This document shows positions 7,241-13,637 of a stretch of DNA of 21,026 nt, piece after piece. The translations under genes and the position numbers were made by a program. Within the stretch, counting starts at the first letter, position 1. Each line of letters begins with the position of its first letter. Origin of the DNA: a virus. The notes under the pieces were generated by a model, which was given only the letters and a program-made list of their open reading frames with translations, made no database searches and was not told where the DNA came from. The stretch is taken from positions 1-21,026 of the IMG/VR virus record IMGVR_UViG_3300024518_001525; one strand, given 5' to 3'.

Positions 7241-7605
7241 TCGGGGTCTGTTCCTCCGTAGTTAGAGGGAACATCATAGTCGTCCCCTTCGCCAAGCGGT
7301 GGCGTAGAGTCTCCCAGAGCCGCTGACAGTAAGTTTAATAAGTCCGGGAGGCGGACTAGTGCTAGCATCTCAGGGCTGTTGTACTCACCAAGTATGACAG
7401 TAGGTATTAAGTCCTCTCCAGATCCCCGTACTGCTTGATCCATTGCGTCCTTAATGAACTTAGAGATCTTCTTTCGGTACTTACACTCTATCCCAAGATA
7501 GGGATGCTTTACATCTAAAGGAGTTCTTCTATCTGAGACGGGAATCCTCTCCCCTCCAGTGCGTTGAGCAACACGCCTTTCAAATGCTTTCCAAGTCTTG
7601 TCCAT
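7237..7605 (-). CDS. putative PD-(D/E)XK endonuclease / Holliday-junction-resolvase-like
   Basis: This 122-residue protein starts KTWKAFERRVAQRTGGERIP, has DVKHPYLGIECKYRKK (Asp31, Glu39, Lys41) and then a helix with AMDQA. The order E...D...E-x-K fits small PD-(D/E)XK nucleases of the Hjc/VRR-NUC type in phages. It probably cleaves branched DNA intermediates. The C-terminus is low-complexity and acidic (GEGDDYDVPSNYGGTD). It overlaps the RNR start by 4 bp and the HTH gene stop by 1 bp. A single-stranded or other structure specificity cannot be excluded. Confidence 0.78.
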   Translation of the reverse strand: MDKTWKAFERRVAQRTGGERIPVSDRRTPLDVKHPYLGIECKYRKKISKFIKDAMDQAVRGSGEDLIPTVILGEYNSPEMLALVRLPDLLNLLSAALGDSTPPLGEGDDYDVPSNYGGTDPE

Positions 7606-7799
7606 TACCTTGGACGCCTTATCAAGTTCCGAATCGGATAGGTCATGTACGGGCTTCTCCAGAGTGAGCCCACGTTCAGCTTAGATATTAAAGTTCTGGA
7701 GACACCAAACATAGGAGCTATGTCTTTCATCTGAGTCCCTTCCCTTAGTTCTATGTATATTTCCTCAACTGCTTGCTTAGAGAGCTTCGTTGTAGGCAT
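7605..7799 (-). CDS. small helix-turn-helix DNA-binding protein
   Basis: This 64-residue basic protein has a clear helix-turn-helix at about residues 22-43 (TQMKDIAPMFGVSRTLISKL), as in resolvase-like or homing-endonuclease-associated HTH modules. The C-terminus (RSPYMTYPIRNLIRRPR) is basic. It lies between the helicase and the resolvase-like gene, touching both. It may be an early regulator or a remnant of the DNA-binding part of a homing nuclease. I see no nuclease domain. Confidence 0.78.
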   Translation of the reverse strand: MPTTKLSKQAVEEIYIELREGTQMKDIAPMFGVSRTLISKLNVGSLWRSPYMTYPIRNLIRRPR

Positions 7800-8693
7800 T
7801 TAACTGTCTAACTCCTCGTCATCCATGACTATTTTCCGTGGAAGCTGGTGTTCCGTAGTGAGATTAAGAGACTCAAGGTTTAACCAGAGGTCGAATTCAC
7901 ACTCCGCCATGTCCCAGTGCCTCGCTTTAGAGATCGCCATGTACGCATCAGCCTCACTGGGATCATCATTATAGTATCGCCCGAGAAGTATTACGTTGTC
8001 AACTCTGTCCGTGAGCTCCCCAGCTCCCCTGATCGAGAAGCGGTCTATTTTATCTCTAATGCTCATAGATTTCCTGGCATGGCAGACAAGGATGATATGG
8101 CAGTCCAAGTCTCTGCAGGCATCTGCTAAGCGGCAGACTACATTCTTCTGGGCTGTATAGTCATCGTTAGCTATACCCCCTATGGTCATAAGAGAATCTA
8201 TGAGGATAAGCTGGGTGCCGTACATGTCCCGGCTATAGCTTATAACGGCTAGGAGCATGTCCAGGTTCACGCTACCCTGCTTGTCGAAGAAGTAGAGTTT
8301 GTTACGAGCCCAAGCATTGAATCCCAGGCCAAAGTCTATAGTGGGCTTCAGCAAGAGAGAGGCTTGACGCCACATACGAGCCAACTGGGACTTAGGGCTC
8401 ATCTCAAGGGAGATAGAGAGGCAATTGACCCCCTGCTCCATTGCGTTTAGCAGGATTTGACCACAAGCCAGAGACTTACCGCTTGAGTTTATACCTCCTA
8501 CGATGGTGCATTCACCATTCCTGAGTCTAAACTTATCTTCTATATTACCCCAAGGGAGAGCAACACCAGTAACGTGCTCTCCAACCAGATAGTAATCAAG
8601 AACCTCCTGCGTAAACTCGTTCGCAGGCTTTATACATTGCTCCTCTTCTATTTGATAATAGGGAGCCAGTACTTCAGAACTTAACACGTCCAC
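7800..8693 (-). CDS. DnaB-like replicative helicase (RecA-fold ATPase)
   Basis: This 297-residue protein begins at a GTG (8693) with AGGAG 7 nt upstream. Walker A is GGINSSGKS (residues 66-74), the DnaB-type H1a glutamate is in SLEMS (Glu97), and Walker B is LILIDS (Asp166). A sensor-like HIILVCHARK follows, then an SIRGAGELTDRVDNVI stretch typical of DnaB/Twinkle C-terminal domains. It would unwind DNA ahead of the fork as a hexamer. It has only the ATPase domain plus a short N-terminal region, with no primase or zinc domain, so a separate primase or host help is implied. It is the first clearly replicative gene of the early operon. Confidence 0.88.
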   Translation of the reverse strand: MDVLSSEVLAPYYQIEEEQCIKPANEFTQEVLDYYLVGEHVTGVALPWGNIEDKFRLRNGECTIVGGINSSGKSLACGQILLNAMEQGVNCLSISLEMSPKSQLARMWRQASLLLKPTIDFGLGFNAWARNKLYFFDKQGSVNLDMLLAVISYSRDMYGTQLILIDSLMTIGGIANDDYTAQKNVVCRLADACRDLDCHIILVCHARKSMSIRDKIDRFSIRGAGELTDRVDNVILLGRYYNDDPSEADAYMAISKARHWDMAECEFDLWLNLESLNLTTEHQLPRKIVMDDEELDS

Positions 8694-8813
8694 AGCGTTT
8701 CTCCTATACCCGTCTACTACTGGTTAAAACAACTTCCGTCCGTATAGACCTCTCTTCTATATGTCGGTTTATTCGACTTTCCCTCAAGAGGACAGAAGAT
8801 TACCTATAAGCGG

Positions 8814-9038
8814 CTACAACTCAGATTTGCGTAACTTACCGATCTCCTTTTCCAAATCCTCCAGATGTTCACTGAGATACCCAATACAGCTTTTTACAAG
8901 CTCGGTATGGTAATCCAGATCAGCTCGATCCCTACCATCACGCCTCCATTCAGCTATGTAATCAATGATATCTGTGCATTCATCGTTAATCAAGCCGAAA
9001 TACCTCTCAACATGCTCGATATTCTCTTTCTCTGCCAT
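8814..9038 (-). CDS. hypothetical small helical protein
   Basis: I chose the ATG at 9038 because it is preceded by AAAGGAGACAGTTT, a strong binding site. The longer frame to 9104 would overlap the upstream gene. The 74-residue product (MAEKENIEHVERYFG...) is acidic and helical, with a probable coiled coil at the C-terminus (LSEHLEDLEKEIGKLRK). No family was recognised. About 120 bp of non-coding DNA separate it from the helicase gene, the largest gap in the operon. Confidence 0.72.
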   Translation of the reverse strand: MAEKENIEHVERYFGLINDECTDIIDYIAEWRRDGRDRADLDYHTELVKSCIGYLSEHLEDLEKEIGKLRKSEL

Positions 9039-9051
9039 AAACTGTCTCCTT

Positions 9052-9552
9052 TCAGCTCTTCTTGACGGCCCAATAGTCAGTGTCTGCAAGTGATTTCTTA
9101 CCATTTCTCTTGGCTCTCTCGGGTTGCCAATACTGGTTCCCCCATGCTGAACCCTTACCTGCTTGCCCGTGAAAGCTATGTTTCCAGCTCACTTGGGCGA
9201 AGCCTAAGCCTCCTCTAAAGACTGGAGGAAGCTCGTAGTCAACCACTATACTGTTCTTGTCTACCATGTGCAAGCCTACTTCTCGAGTAGAATCATAGTC
9301 CAGTCTCTCAGGGCCTGTGAAGTCCGTAAGCGTCAGGTAGACCTCCCATGCTTCTTTTAGTGCTCTGTTCCTCTGTCTAGCTGTTACACTAGTGATACTT
9401 TGGATGGCCTCTATGAGAGCCAGGCACCTGTTAAGGAGAGTTTCCTTGGGTATCGAACCAGTCTTTATTTGCTCGTAGATGGCTTTCTTAGTTAGTCCCT
9501 TGATCTTCCCCAAAATGTCGTTTGCTTTATTGTTTTTGTCGCGACCATACAT
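9052..9552 (-). CDS. hypothetical protein, first gene of the early operon
   Basis: This 166-residue basic protein is not recognised. The N-terminal half is helical (NDILGKIKGLTKKAIYEQIK, then ALIEAIQSI and ARQRNRALKEAWEVYLTL). The C-terminal half has aromatic and Gly-rich segments (FRGGLGFAQVSWKHSFHGQAGKGSAWGNQYW). The start is ATG 9552, with AGGAG about 14 nt upstream, rather far. As the promoter-proximal gene of the early operon it is a candidate host-takeover or regulatory protein, but that is only position-based inference. Confidence 0.7.
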   Translation of the reverse strand: MYGRDKNNKANDILGKIKGLTKKAIYEQIKTGSIPKETLLNRCLALIEAIQSITSVTARQRNRALKEAWEVYLTLTDFTGPERLDYDSTREVGLHMVDKNSIVVDYELPPVFRGGLGFAQVSWKHSFHGQAGKGSAWGNQYWQPERAKRNGKKSLADTDYWAVKKS

Positions 9553-9627
9553 ATAACTACCAATAGCTCCTATGTCATTGAAACCTTGGGAGTTTACAGG
9601 AGCTTCGCCTAAAAGTAAAGCTCGATA

Positions 9628-9658
9628 TTACGCCTTTATAATCAAAGGCTTACGCCTT
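9628..9658. repeat. TTACGCCTT direct repeats around an inverted repeat, operator-like
   Basis: TTACGCCTT occurs at 9628-9636 and again at 9650-9658, 22 bp apart or about two helical turns. Between and partly overlapping them is GCCTTT-ATAATC-AAAGGC (9632-9649), a 6-bp inverted repeat with a 6-nt centre. It lies about 80 bp upstream of the first early gene (start 9552), which suits an operator. No cognate regulator is identified. Confidence 0.5.
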
Positions 9659-9879
9659 ATTGGTATATACATGTAACCAGCTATTTATCATTGTAGTGTT
9701 GTACTGTTGCCTGACAGACAATAACATCCCTAGCGCTGGATGGATCAGGTGGAAAGGTGTGACTCGACTCGACTGCATGACCCCGAGGATGAATCCGGGT
9801 TAACGTGAAGGTAAGGGTCCCGTAGAGCCCATGATGTAATCTACGCCGGAATACTGAGTTTGAGTACCAATGTAGGTAC

Positions 9880-9891
9880 GTAGGTACCTAC
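9880..9891. repeat. 12-bp perfect palindrome GTAGGTACCTAC
   Basis: A perfect palindrome, preceded at 9872-9879 by another GTAGGTAC, lies about 45 bp before the start of the small gene at 9936. It may be a dimeric regulator site; no function is proven. Confidence 0.5.
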
Positions 9892-9903
9892 AAGCTAGGA
9901 GGG

Positions 9904-9921
9904 CCCCCTTCACAGAGGGGG
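9904..9921 (+). promoter_or_regulatory. GC hairpin just upstream of the 9936 gene
   Basis: CCCCCT-TCACAG-AGGGGG forms a 6-bp stem with a 6-nt loop ending 14 nt before the ATG at 9936. In the RNA it would sit next to the ribosome binding region (AAAGAGA) and could affect initiation or act as a processing or termination site. Confidence 0.4.
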
Positions 9922-9935
9922 TCAAAGAGACACTT

Positions 9936-10088
9936 ATGGAAGATCGGCAGGACTCCAAGACGAAGAGAGCACGCAAACGTGCGAGAAACCTAGTCGCCAA
10001 GCAGAACAAGTACAGCGGCTTTTCTCACCGATCAGACAAAACTTTCCGGAGAAAAGGAAAATATCCTCCTATGGATTTTGAATCGTGA
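9936..10088 (+). CDS. small basic phage protein (50 aa)
   Basis: A short plus-strand gene reads from the ATG at 9936 to the TGA at 10086-10088. The product starts MEDRQDSKTKRARKRARNLV, continues AKQNKYSGFSHRSDKTFRRK and ends PPMDFES. It is very basic, with a RARN-x-V-A-K core followed by an N...H+...K+ stretch. I recall this from small conserved phage proteins (RNPVAKHxxxFNKxxxHxDRKK-like), which supports a real gene. The function is unknown; nucleic-acid binding is plausible from charge. It is isolated between two control regions and is transcribed opposite to the early operon. Its last codons lie in the first unit of a tandem repeat. Confidence 0.7.
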   Translation: MEDRQDSKTKRARKRARNLVAKQNKYSGFSHRSDKTFRRKGKYPPMDFES

Positions 10089-10135
10089 CGCGGCTTTTTT
10101 TATATGGATTCTTCATCGTGACACAGCCTTTTTAT
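10070..10135. repeat. imperfect 33-bp tandem repeat with ATCGTGA boxes
   Basis: Two units begin TATGGATT at 10070 and 10103. Each contains ATCGTGA (10082-10088, 10115-10121) followed by a C/G-rich pentamer and a T tract. A third partial start (TATATGAT) lies at 10133, and a further ATCGTGA is at 10178-10184 before an A tract. The first unit contains the stop codon of the 9936 gene. It may be a tandem regulator site or slippage duplication. Confidence 0.55.
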
Positions 10136-10200
10136 ATGATTTTTTTGGTAGGGGCCCCAGAAGCGCTGGCGGGAGGGATCGTGAAAAAAAGAATAGGCAT

Positions 10201-10253
10201 TTAATAATATTAGACTTTTCTAATGTTCGAATATAATTAAATTCTAATATACT
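10201..10253. promoter_or_regulatory. AT-rich segment of left origin-like module
   Basis: Nearly pure A/T DNA with a small hairpin ATTAGA-CTTT-TCTAAT (10209-10224) ends in CTAATATACT (10244-10253), the reverse complement of AGTATATTAG found in the right module. It lies next to the TGTTGT palindrome and DnaA boxes, so it is a candidate DNA-unwinding element. A promoter role is also possible. Confidence 0.45.
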
Positions 10254-10266
10254 CGACCGGATCTAC

Positions 10267-10284
10267 TGTTGTTTTTTTACAACA
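10267..10284. repeat. TGTTGT-N6-ACAACA palindrome, left copy
   Basis: Two 6-bp arms around six T bases. An identical arm pair with a different centre occurs at 14297-14314. The flanking base extends the shared core to the 9-mer TACAACACT (10278-10286), the reverse complement of AGTGTTGTA in the right copy. It is likely a dimeric protein-binding site. Confidence 0.6.
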
Positions 10285-10297
10285 CTTCGCAAAAAAG

Positions 10298-10334
10298 TTA
10301 TCCACAGGCCCGGATCTGGCGAAAGTTATCCACA
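10298..10334 (+). promoter_or_regulatory. pair of perfect DnaA boxes, left origin-like module
   Basis: TTATCCACA, the E. coli DnaA-box consensus, occurs at 10298-10306 and 10326-10334 in the same orientation, 28 bp start to start. An adjacent AT-rich stretch completes a minimal origin-like arrangement. The same pair and spacing recur at 14242-14278. Binding by host DnaA is established for this 9-mer; origin function here is inference. Confidence 0.65.
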
Positions 10335-10571
10335 ATTACCCCATAAAATAGTGGGAATACTGCGACGCCCTAGAATGCCCCAGGTTGAACGCAATCAATC
10401 AGGGTAATGCAATTGGGTTAGGTCAACTTAAAACGCCCGTGGCGGCCATCTGAGGGCGTCACCGGCCTAGTTATAGCTAGTTTTAGATCTGTAAACTGCG
10501 GGCAAAAAAAGGCCCCGCCGAAGCGGGGCTAATTAGGAGGTCCCGAGCATTACCGCCCTCGGGCGCGGCGG
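10335..10571. other. non-coding segment between DnaA boxes and cassette operon
   Basis: No gene was found in these 237 bases. They contain an inverted repeat ACGCCC...GGGCGT (10433-10438 and 10454-10459) with a 15-nt loop, a CTAGTT repeat near 10468-10480, and the cassette terminator. Confidence 0.5.
10504..10529 (-). terminator. intrinsic terminator of the cassette operon
   Basis: On the minus strand this reads GCCCCGC-TTCG-GCGGGGC followed by CC and seven T. It is a 7-bp GC stem with a TTCG tetraloop and a T tract, a textbook Rho-independent terminator. It lies about 45 bp past the last cassette gene and would stop leftward transcription before the left origin-like module. Confidence 0.9.
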
Positions 10572-10694
10572 TTAGTCTTTCGAAAGTATCGACAAAATTA
10601 GATTATAAGCGAGAACTACTAGGCCGAGAATAACCAGCGCCAGCAGCGCCCCGGCCAGTAATGCCCAGTGTCCGAGCACGTGTAGCCAGTGCAC
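10572..10694 (-). CDS. small membrane protein, last gene of the cassette
   Basis: From a GTG at 10694, two bases after the DUF932 stop, this gives about 40 residues. A 5' extension to a TTG at 10769 would overlap the DUF932 gene by 74 bp. The product has one strong hydrophobic helix (WALLAGALLALVILGLVVLAYNLILSIL) and ends SKD. No strong binding site is seen, so expression would depend on coupling to the DUF932 gene. Function unknown; the size is right for a holin-like or toxin-like peptide, but nothing specific supports either. Confidence 0.5.
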   Translation of the reverse strand: MHWLHVLGHWALLAGALLALVILGLVVLAYNLILSILSKD

Positions 10695-10695
10695 A

Positions 10696-11778
10696 CTAGG
10701 CCGCCAATTGGTAAACAGCGGCCAATGCGCGGCGCTTGATAGACCGGATCGAATCCGGACCGGACCCAATTAAAGCCTGGGCACCCCGGCCCGCGTCGGT
10801 AGATCTACGGCGGTGATCGCAAAAATCAGTTACCGCCGACCATGCACCGAGCAGCGTATCGCGGCGGCTCGGCAGATCCTGCCCAGGCCCGTCGCTGTAC
10901 GCTTCGCGCAGCTGGGTCGATTCGCGATCCCATTTCTTATAGGCGGGGTTGATAACACGCTCGAGCTTCATATCAGTCCGGCGGCGCTCGATAGTACGCT
11001 CGGGCTTCGCACGATCACCTATAAGCGCATTTTCGAAGTAGCCGGCCCGCTGGTTAGCATCGAACGGAATTACCGCGCAGCGATTTAACAGGCGCTCGAT
11101 AGCGTCGAGATCCACAACGCCGATTGCTTCGACCGCGGCCCTAACGTCGAGCGCTTTACCGTGCGAATAGGTAACGCGGGGCGTGTCCTGATTAATAAAG
11201 TATTCGGCAGTGTTTGCACACTCGATTTGAATACCAGTAACACCCGTTATGGTCGCGCCGTAGATTGAAGTTAAAAACGACAGATACATATCGACCATTT
11301 CACAGTCGAGGATCTTAACTTTACGGTCGAACATAGCCGCGGCGAATATCATCCCGCCATTACGTAAAGATCCGGCGGTGTTGATTTGAAGATCACCGGC
11401 GACCCGCTGCGAAACTTGCTGGAAAAACTCGAGCATCTGCCCGGGTTGGTGTGGTTGCCAGCGTGTACCACAGTGTCCGAGCTCCATTTCGGGTTGTCCG
11501 CCTTCGACCTTGATAATCGAACGGTTGAACCTCGAGGGCCGCGTATCGTATACGCGAGTACTGTGCGTGATGCCAGCGCCGTCCACCTGGTCGACGTCTG
11601 ACAACAGTAACAGGTCGTTTGCTCGAGTTTCATAACGGAACGTGAGGTACGCTTCACGTAGTGATTTGTCTACGTCGTACGGATCTGTAATCTGGTTACC
11701 AACGCCCCACCAGCGGCGGCGGTTACGGCCAGCGAATCGGACCGTTCCATCTGCAGTTGTATCTATTTGTGCAGCCAT
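10696..11778 (-). CDS. DUF932 family (phage/plasmid-like) protein
   Basis: This 360-residue protein has the hallmarks I associate with DUF932: a WWGVGNQ N-terminal motif, a middle AGSLRNGGMIFAAAMFD strand pair, then LTSIYGATITGVTGIQIECANT and a SHGKALDVRAAVEAIG segment. DUF932 proteins are widespread on plasmids and phages and have no settled function. The C-terminal 80 residues are basic and probably helical (YKKWDRESTQLREAY). It follows a GC hairpin in a 58-bp gap, the only sizeable gap in the operon, so its dosage may be set separately. A weak AGGA lies about 10 nt before the ATG. Family recall is from memory. Confidence 0.8.
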   Translation of the reverse strand: MAAQIDTTADGTVRFAGRNRRRWWGVGNQITDPYDVDKSLREAYLTFRYETRANDLLLLSDVDQVDGAGITHSTRVYDTRPSRFNRSIIKVEGGQPEMELGHCGTRWQPHQPGQMLEFFQQVSQRVAGDLQINTAGSLRNGGMIFAAAMFDRKVKILDCEMVDMYLSFLTSIYGATITGVTGIQIECANTAEYFINQDTPRVTYSHGKALDVRAAVEAIGVVDLDAIERLLNRCAVIPFDANQRAGYFENALIGDRAKPERTIERRRTDMKLERVINPAYKKWDRESTQLREAYSDGPGQDLPSRRDTLLGAWSAVTDFCDHRRRSTDAGRGAQALIGSGPDSIRSIKRRALAAVYQLAA

Positions 11779-11800
11779 AATTTTATAGTCCTATAGAAGT

Positions 11801-11824
11801 GGGGCGGCACAACAGGCCCGCCCC
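11801..11824 (-). promoter_or_regulatory. intercistronic GC hairpin before the DUF932 gene
   Basis: GGGGCGG (11801-11807) pairs with CCGCCCC (11818-11824) across a 10-nt loop, in the gap between two cassette genes. No T tract follows on the minus strand, so it is more likely an mRNA-stability or attenuation element than a full terminator. Confidence 0.5.
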
Positions 11825-11830
11825 GGTTAA

Positions 11831-12172
11831 TTAACCCCGGACCTCGGGGCGAATAGTTAGCTGATCGGATACGGTCGAGTGCTCTTTCACAAGCGCCTTA
11901 AAAGTATCCTGATCGACATACGTCGATAGGGCCTCGCTAACCTTAGCCCAGCGTGTTGAAACGTGATCTTTACGCCTCAACAAAAACAACGTGTACAACA
12001 AACCCATTAAGACTGGGCTGCGTTCGTTATCCATCCCCGAACGCAAAGCGATCTTTTGACGTTTGCATACTTTCTCGATTGCGTCGAACAGGCCATATGC
12101 GTCGGCGGTGTTCGATACGTGCTCGAGTCGCACGCTCAGTTGATTAATATCGCTGTACCCAGTGGGTAGCAT
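11831..12172 (-). CDS. hypothetical cassette protein
   Basis: The product is about 113 residues from ATG 12172, which overlaps the upstream stop as TGATG; a GTG three bases earlier is also possible. It is helical and soluble (LSVRLEHVSNTADAYGLFDAIEKVCKRQK, then GLLYTLFLLRRKDHVSTRWAKVSEAL). No motif is recognised. It belongs to the translationally coupled run upstream of the DUF932 gene. Confidence 0.72.
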   Translation of the reverse strand: MLPTGYSDINQLSVRLEHVSNTADAYGLFDAIEKVCKRQKIALRSGMDNERSPVLMGLLYTLFLLRRKDHVSTRWAKVSEALSTYVDQDTFKALVKEHSTVSDQLTIRPEVRG

Positions 12173-12528
12173 CACAACAGCCCCGCGGCGCTCAGCGCGT
12201 CGTATGTTTCCCGAGCGCGGTGATAACTGCAGGCTGCTCGAGCGCGTATCACTCGAATAGCCTTACGCCGGGCCGCTGTCTCGTCGACATAATTGTCGGG
12301 GTTACCATCGCACACCAGTTCGTGCAGTTCCTGAATATAATGACCGCACTTTCCGCCTTCGCGGTAAAACTGAAAACGTACTTCGTCGATCACTCGGGGA
12401 TCTAGTTTACGACCGCGACCATACGCCGACGTGATTAGTCGGTCGGCGTGATACATCGCGCCCCGGGTGTGCTCCACAGCGTCATTAATTGCCCGCTGTA
12501 CTTCGGTAGTTAATAGCTGATTAGCCAT
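12172..12528 (-). CDS. hypothetical cassette protein
   Basis: This 118-residue basic, helical protein has GGAG 9 nt before its ATG (GGAGCAAATCAAAATG). Its sequence includes MYHADRLITSAYGRGRKLDP, an FQFYREGGKCGHYIQELHELVCDG stretch with two cysteines and two histidines, and an Arg/Ala-rich end (ARRKAIRVIRARAACSYHRARETY). The Cys/His spacing does not form an obvious zinc finger. It overlaps the DUF7227-like gene by 8 bp. Function unknown. Confidence 0.72.
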   Translation of the reverse strand: MANQLLTTEVQRAINDAVEHTRGAMYHADRLITSAYGRGRKLDPRVIDEVRFQFYREGGKCGHYIQELHELVCDGNPDNYVDETAARRKAIRVIRARAACSYHRARETYDALSAAGLL

Positions 12529-13183
12529 TTTGATTTGCTCCGATTGTTTGCCCGGGCAGACCCCGGGCAGTCTTTTCGATTAAGGCGCGTTTGTGTGCCT
12601 TGGGTCGAAAACCGATTATCACGTTACGGTCGGAGCGAGAACACAGCCCGCAACGTGAGCAATTTAGATTCTTGGTATCAGTGGGACACGCCACGATTTT
12701 ACGACCCGCCGGAGTATATGAGACGTTCGGCGTATCGTTTGGAATAAGGGTAGCGACCTGTAGGCCAGTGTCCGCCAGGCGGTCGGCTTGCGTCGAATCC
12801 TCGGCGCTCAGATTGAAGTTAAAGCCGCCCCGTACAGCATCGCGCAGCAGCTCGAGCGTGTCGCCAATGGGCTTGTGGTGTGTAAACGCGATAACAGGCC
12901 GTCGAGCGTTGGCGTGTACCAGTTGCGGCAACCAGTCTAGTTCTGTATCGCCAGCAACACAGTGTCTCCAAATTTGAGCTCGAGACAAACGCCGGATATG
13001 TTTGCATAGCTGATCCGGTGTGATAGCGAATTCGGGTACCCGGTCCCAATGCAAGCGGACCGGGAAGCCCTCGGCATAACAGATCCCCGCCAATGCACAC
13101 GGCGGGCATGTATCCCGGCTCGAGTACGTCGCCGGAATAGGTCCTAGGTGCCGATTACTCGACTGGTGAATGTATCGAATCAT
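12521..13183 (-). CDS. DUF7227-like cysteine-rich phage/plasmid protein
   Basis: The 220-residue product has an N-terminal LGPIPATYSSRDTCPPCALAG motif with Cys26, Cys29 and Cys35, then IWRHCVAGD, a TPAGRKIVACPTD segment (Cys166), and a C-terminal cluster NCSRCGLCSR (Cys175, 178, 181) ahead of NVIIGF. I recall this pattern (GPIPATxSxxxTCPxxCPx...GCYA ... C..CxLC....R..I.GF) from DUF7227-type proteins on phages and plasmids. The seven cysteines suggest metal or Fe-S binding, and an alpha/beta core (FNFNLSAEDSTQADRLAD) lies between. The catalytic role is unknown. It overlaps its upstream neighbour as ATGA. Confidence 0.78.
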   Translation of the reverse strand: MIRYIHQSSNRHLGPIPATYSSRDTCPPCALAGICYAEGFPVRLHWDRVPEFAITPDQLCKHIRRLSRAQIWRHCVAGDTELDWLPQLVHANARRPVIAFTHHKPIGDTLELLRDAVRGGFNFNLSAEDSTQADRLADTGLQVATLIPNDTPNVSYTPAGRKIVACPTDTKNLNCSRCGLCSRSDRNVIIGFRPKAHKRALIEKTARGLPGQTIGANQNG

Positions 13184-13449
13184 TCTCTGACTGGCACCGT
13201 TCTGTAGTAAGCCCGCAATACCGGGTCGTCACTGTTTCGCAGTTCGCGCAGTCTTAGGTTACGCAGTATCTGCCACGCGGTCACAATACCGTCCAGGTTG
13301 TAAGCGGCCAGTATGATCCGCATGTTGGCAAGCGCTTCGGATAGGTCGGGATCTTCGCCGATCATGAATTGTTTAACGGCCAGCTTTACGGCTTCATCAT
13401 TCAGAAAGTACTCACGGTCGAGACTGACCAGTTCGGCGGCTGTAGTCAT
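13180..13449 (-). CDS. hypothetical cassette protein
   Basis: This 89-residue soluble, helical protein (AVKLAVKQFMIGEDPDLSEALANMRIILAAYNLDGIV and so on) has a very good binding site: GGAGGTG about 5 nt before the ATG, lying inside the 3' end of the upstream gene. It overlaps both neighbours by 4 bp (ATGA). No family recognised. Confidence 0.72.
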   Translation of the reverse strand: MTTAAELVSLDREYFLNDEAVKLAVKQFMIGEDPDLSEALANMRIILAAYNLDGIVTAWQILRNLRLRELRNSDDPVLRAYYRTVPVRE

Positions 13450-13637
13450 CGCGTCACCTCCAAGGCGGCCTGGATCTCAGGTATTAGTGTACCGAGCATA
13501 ATAGATCCGACCACAATGATGAAAAGACAAACACCGACGAATACGCGATCCCAAACTCTCGAAGCGGAATTATATTTACGCGCTTGGTCCTGTACCTGTT
13601 GCAGGTACTCCATGCGTTCCGGTGTTAGCTGTTTCAT
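13446..13637 (-). CDS. small coiled-coil membrane protein
   Basis: This 63-residue protein has a hydrophilic helix (PERMEYLQQVQDQARKYNSASRVW), one membrane helix (VFVGVCLFIIVVGSIMLGTLI) and a short PEIQAALEVTR tail. GGAG precedes the ATG by about 10 nt. It is the second membrane protein of the cassette; the other is the last gene. Function unknown. Confidence 0.7.
   Translation of the reverse strand: MKQLTPERMEYLQQVQDQARKYNSASRVWDRVFVGVCLFIIVVGSIMLGTLIPEIQAALEVTR

Larger units (their letters stand above)
9553..9935. other. non-coding control region upstream of the early operon
   Basis: No convincing gene was found in this 383-bp stretch between the minus-strand early operon and the plus-strand small gene at 9936. 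It holds the TTACGCCTT repeats, one copy of the 9-mer AGTGTTGTA (9695-9703), a 12-bp palindrome and a hairpin before the gene at 9936, listed separately. No textbook sigma-70 promoter stands out, though the early leftward promoter should be here. Confidence 0.6.

Noticed and set aside
7605-7799. HTH gene as a complete homing endonuclease
   Set aside because: Only the HTH part is present; there is no HNH or GIY-YIG domain and the gene fits the operon exactly.
9740-9830. GC-rich stretch with short stems suggestive of a tRNA
   Set aside because: No anticodon arm, T-loop or acceptor stem could be assembled.
9800-10009. Minus-strand open frame of 69 codons
   Set aside because: It is antisense to the small basic-protein gene at 9936 and to control sequences; no binding site and no recognisable motif.
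10281-10306. ACTTCGCAAAAAAGTTATCC resembles a XerCD dif-type half-site
   Set aside because: Only part of the XerC arm is similar, the XerD arm does not match, and no partner site exists at the right module. The DnaA box explains the TTATCC part better.
12591-12977. Plus-strand 128-codon open frame within the cassette
   Set aside because: It is antisense to the DUF7227-like gene, whose cysteine motifs and coupled start are convincing.
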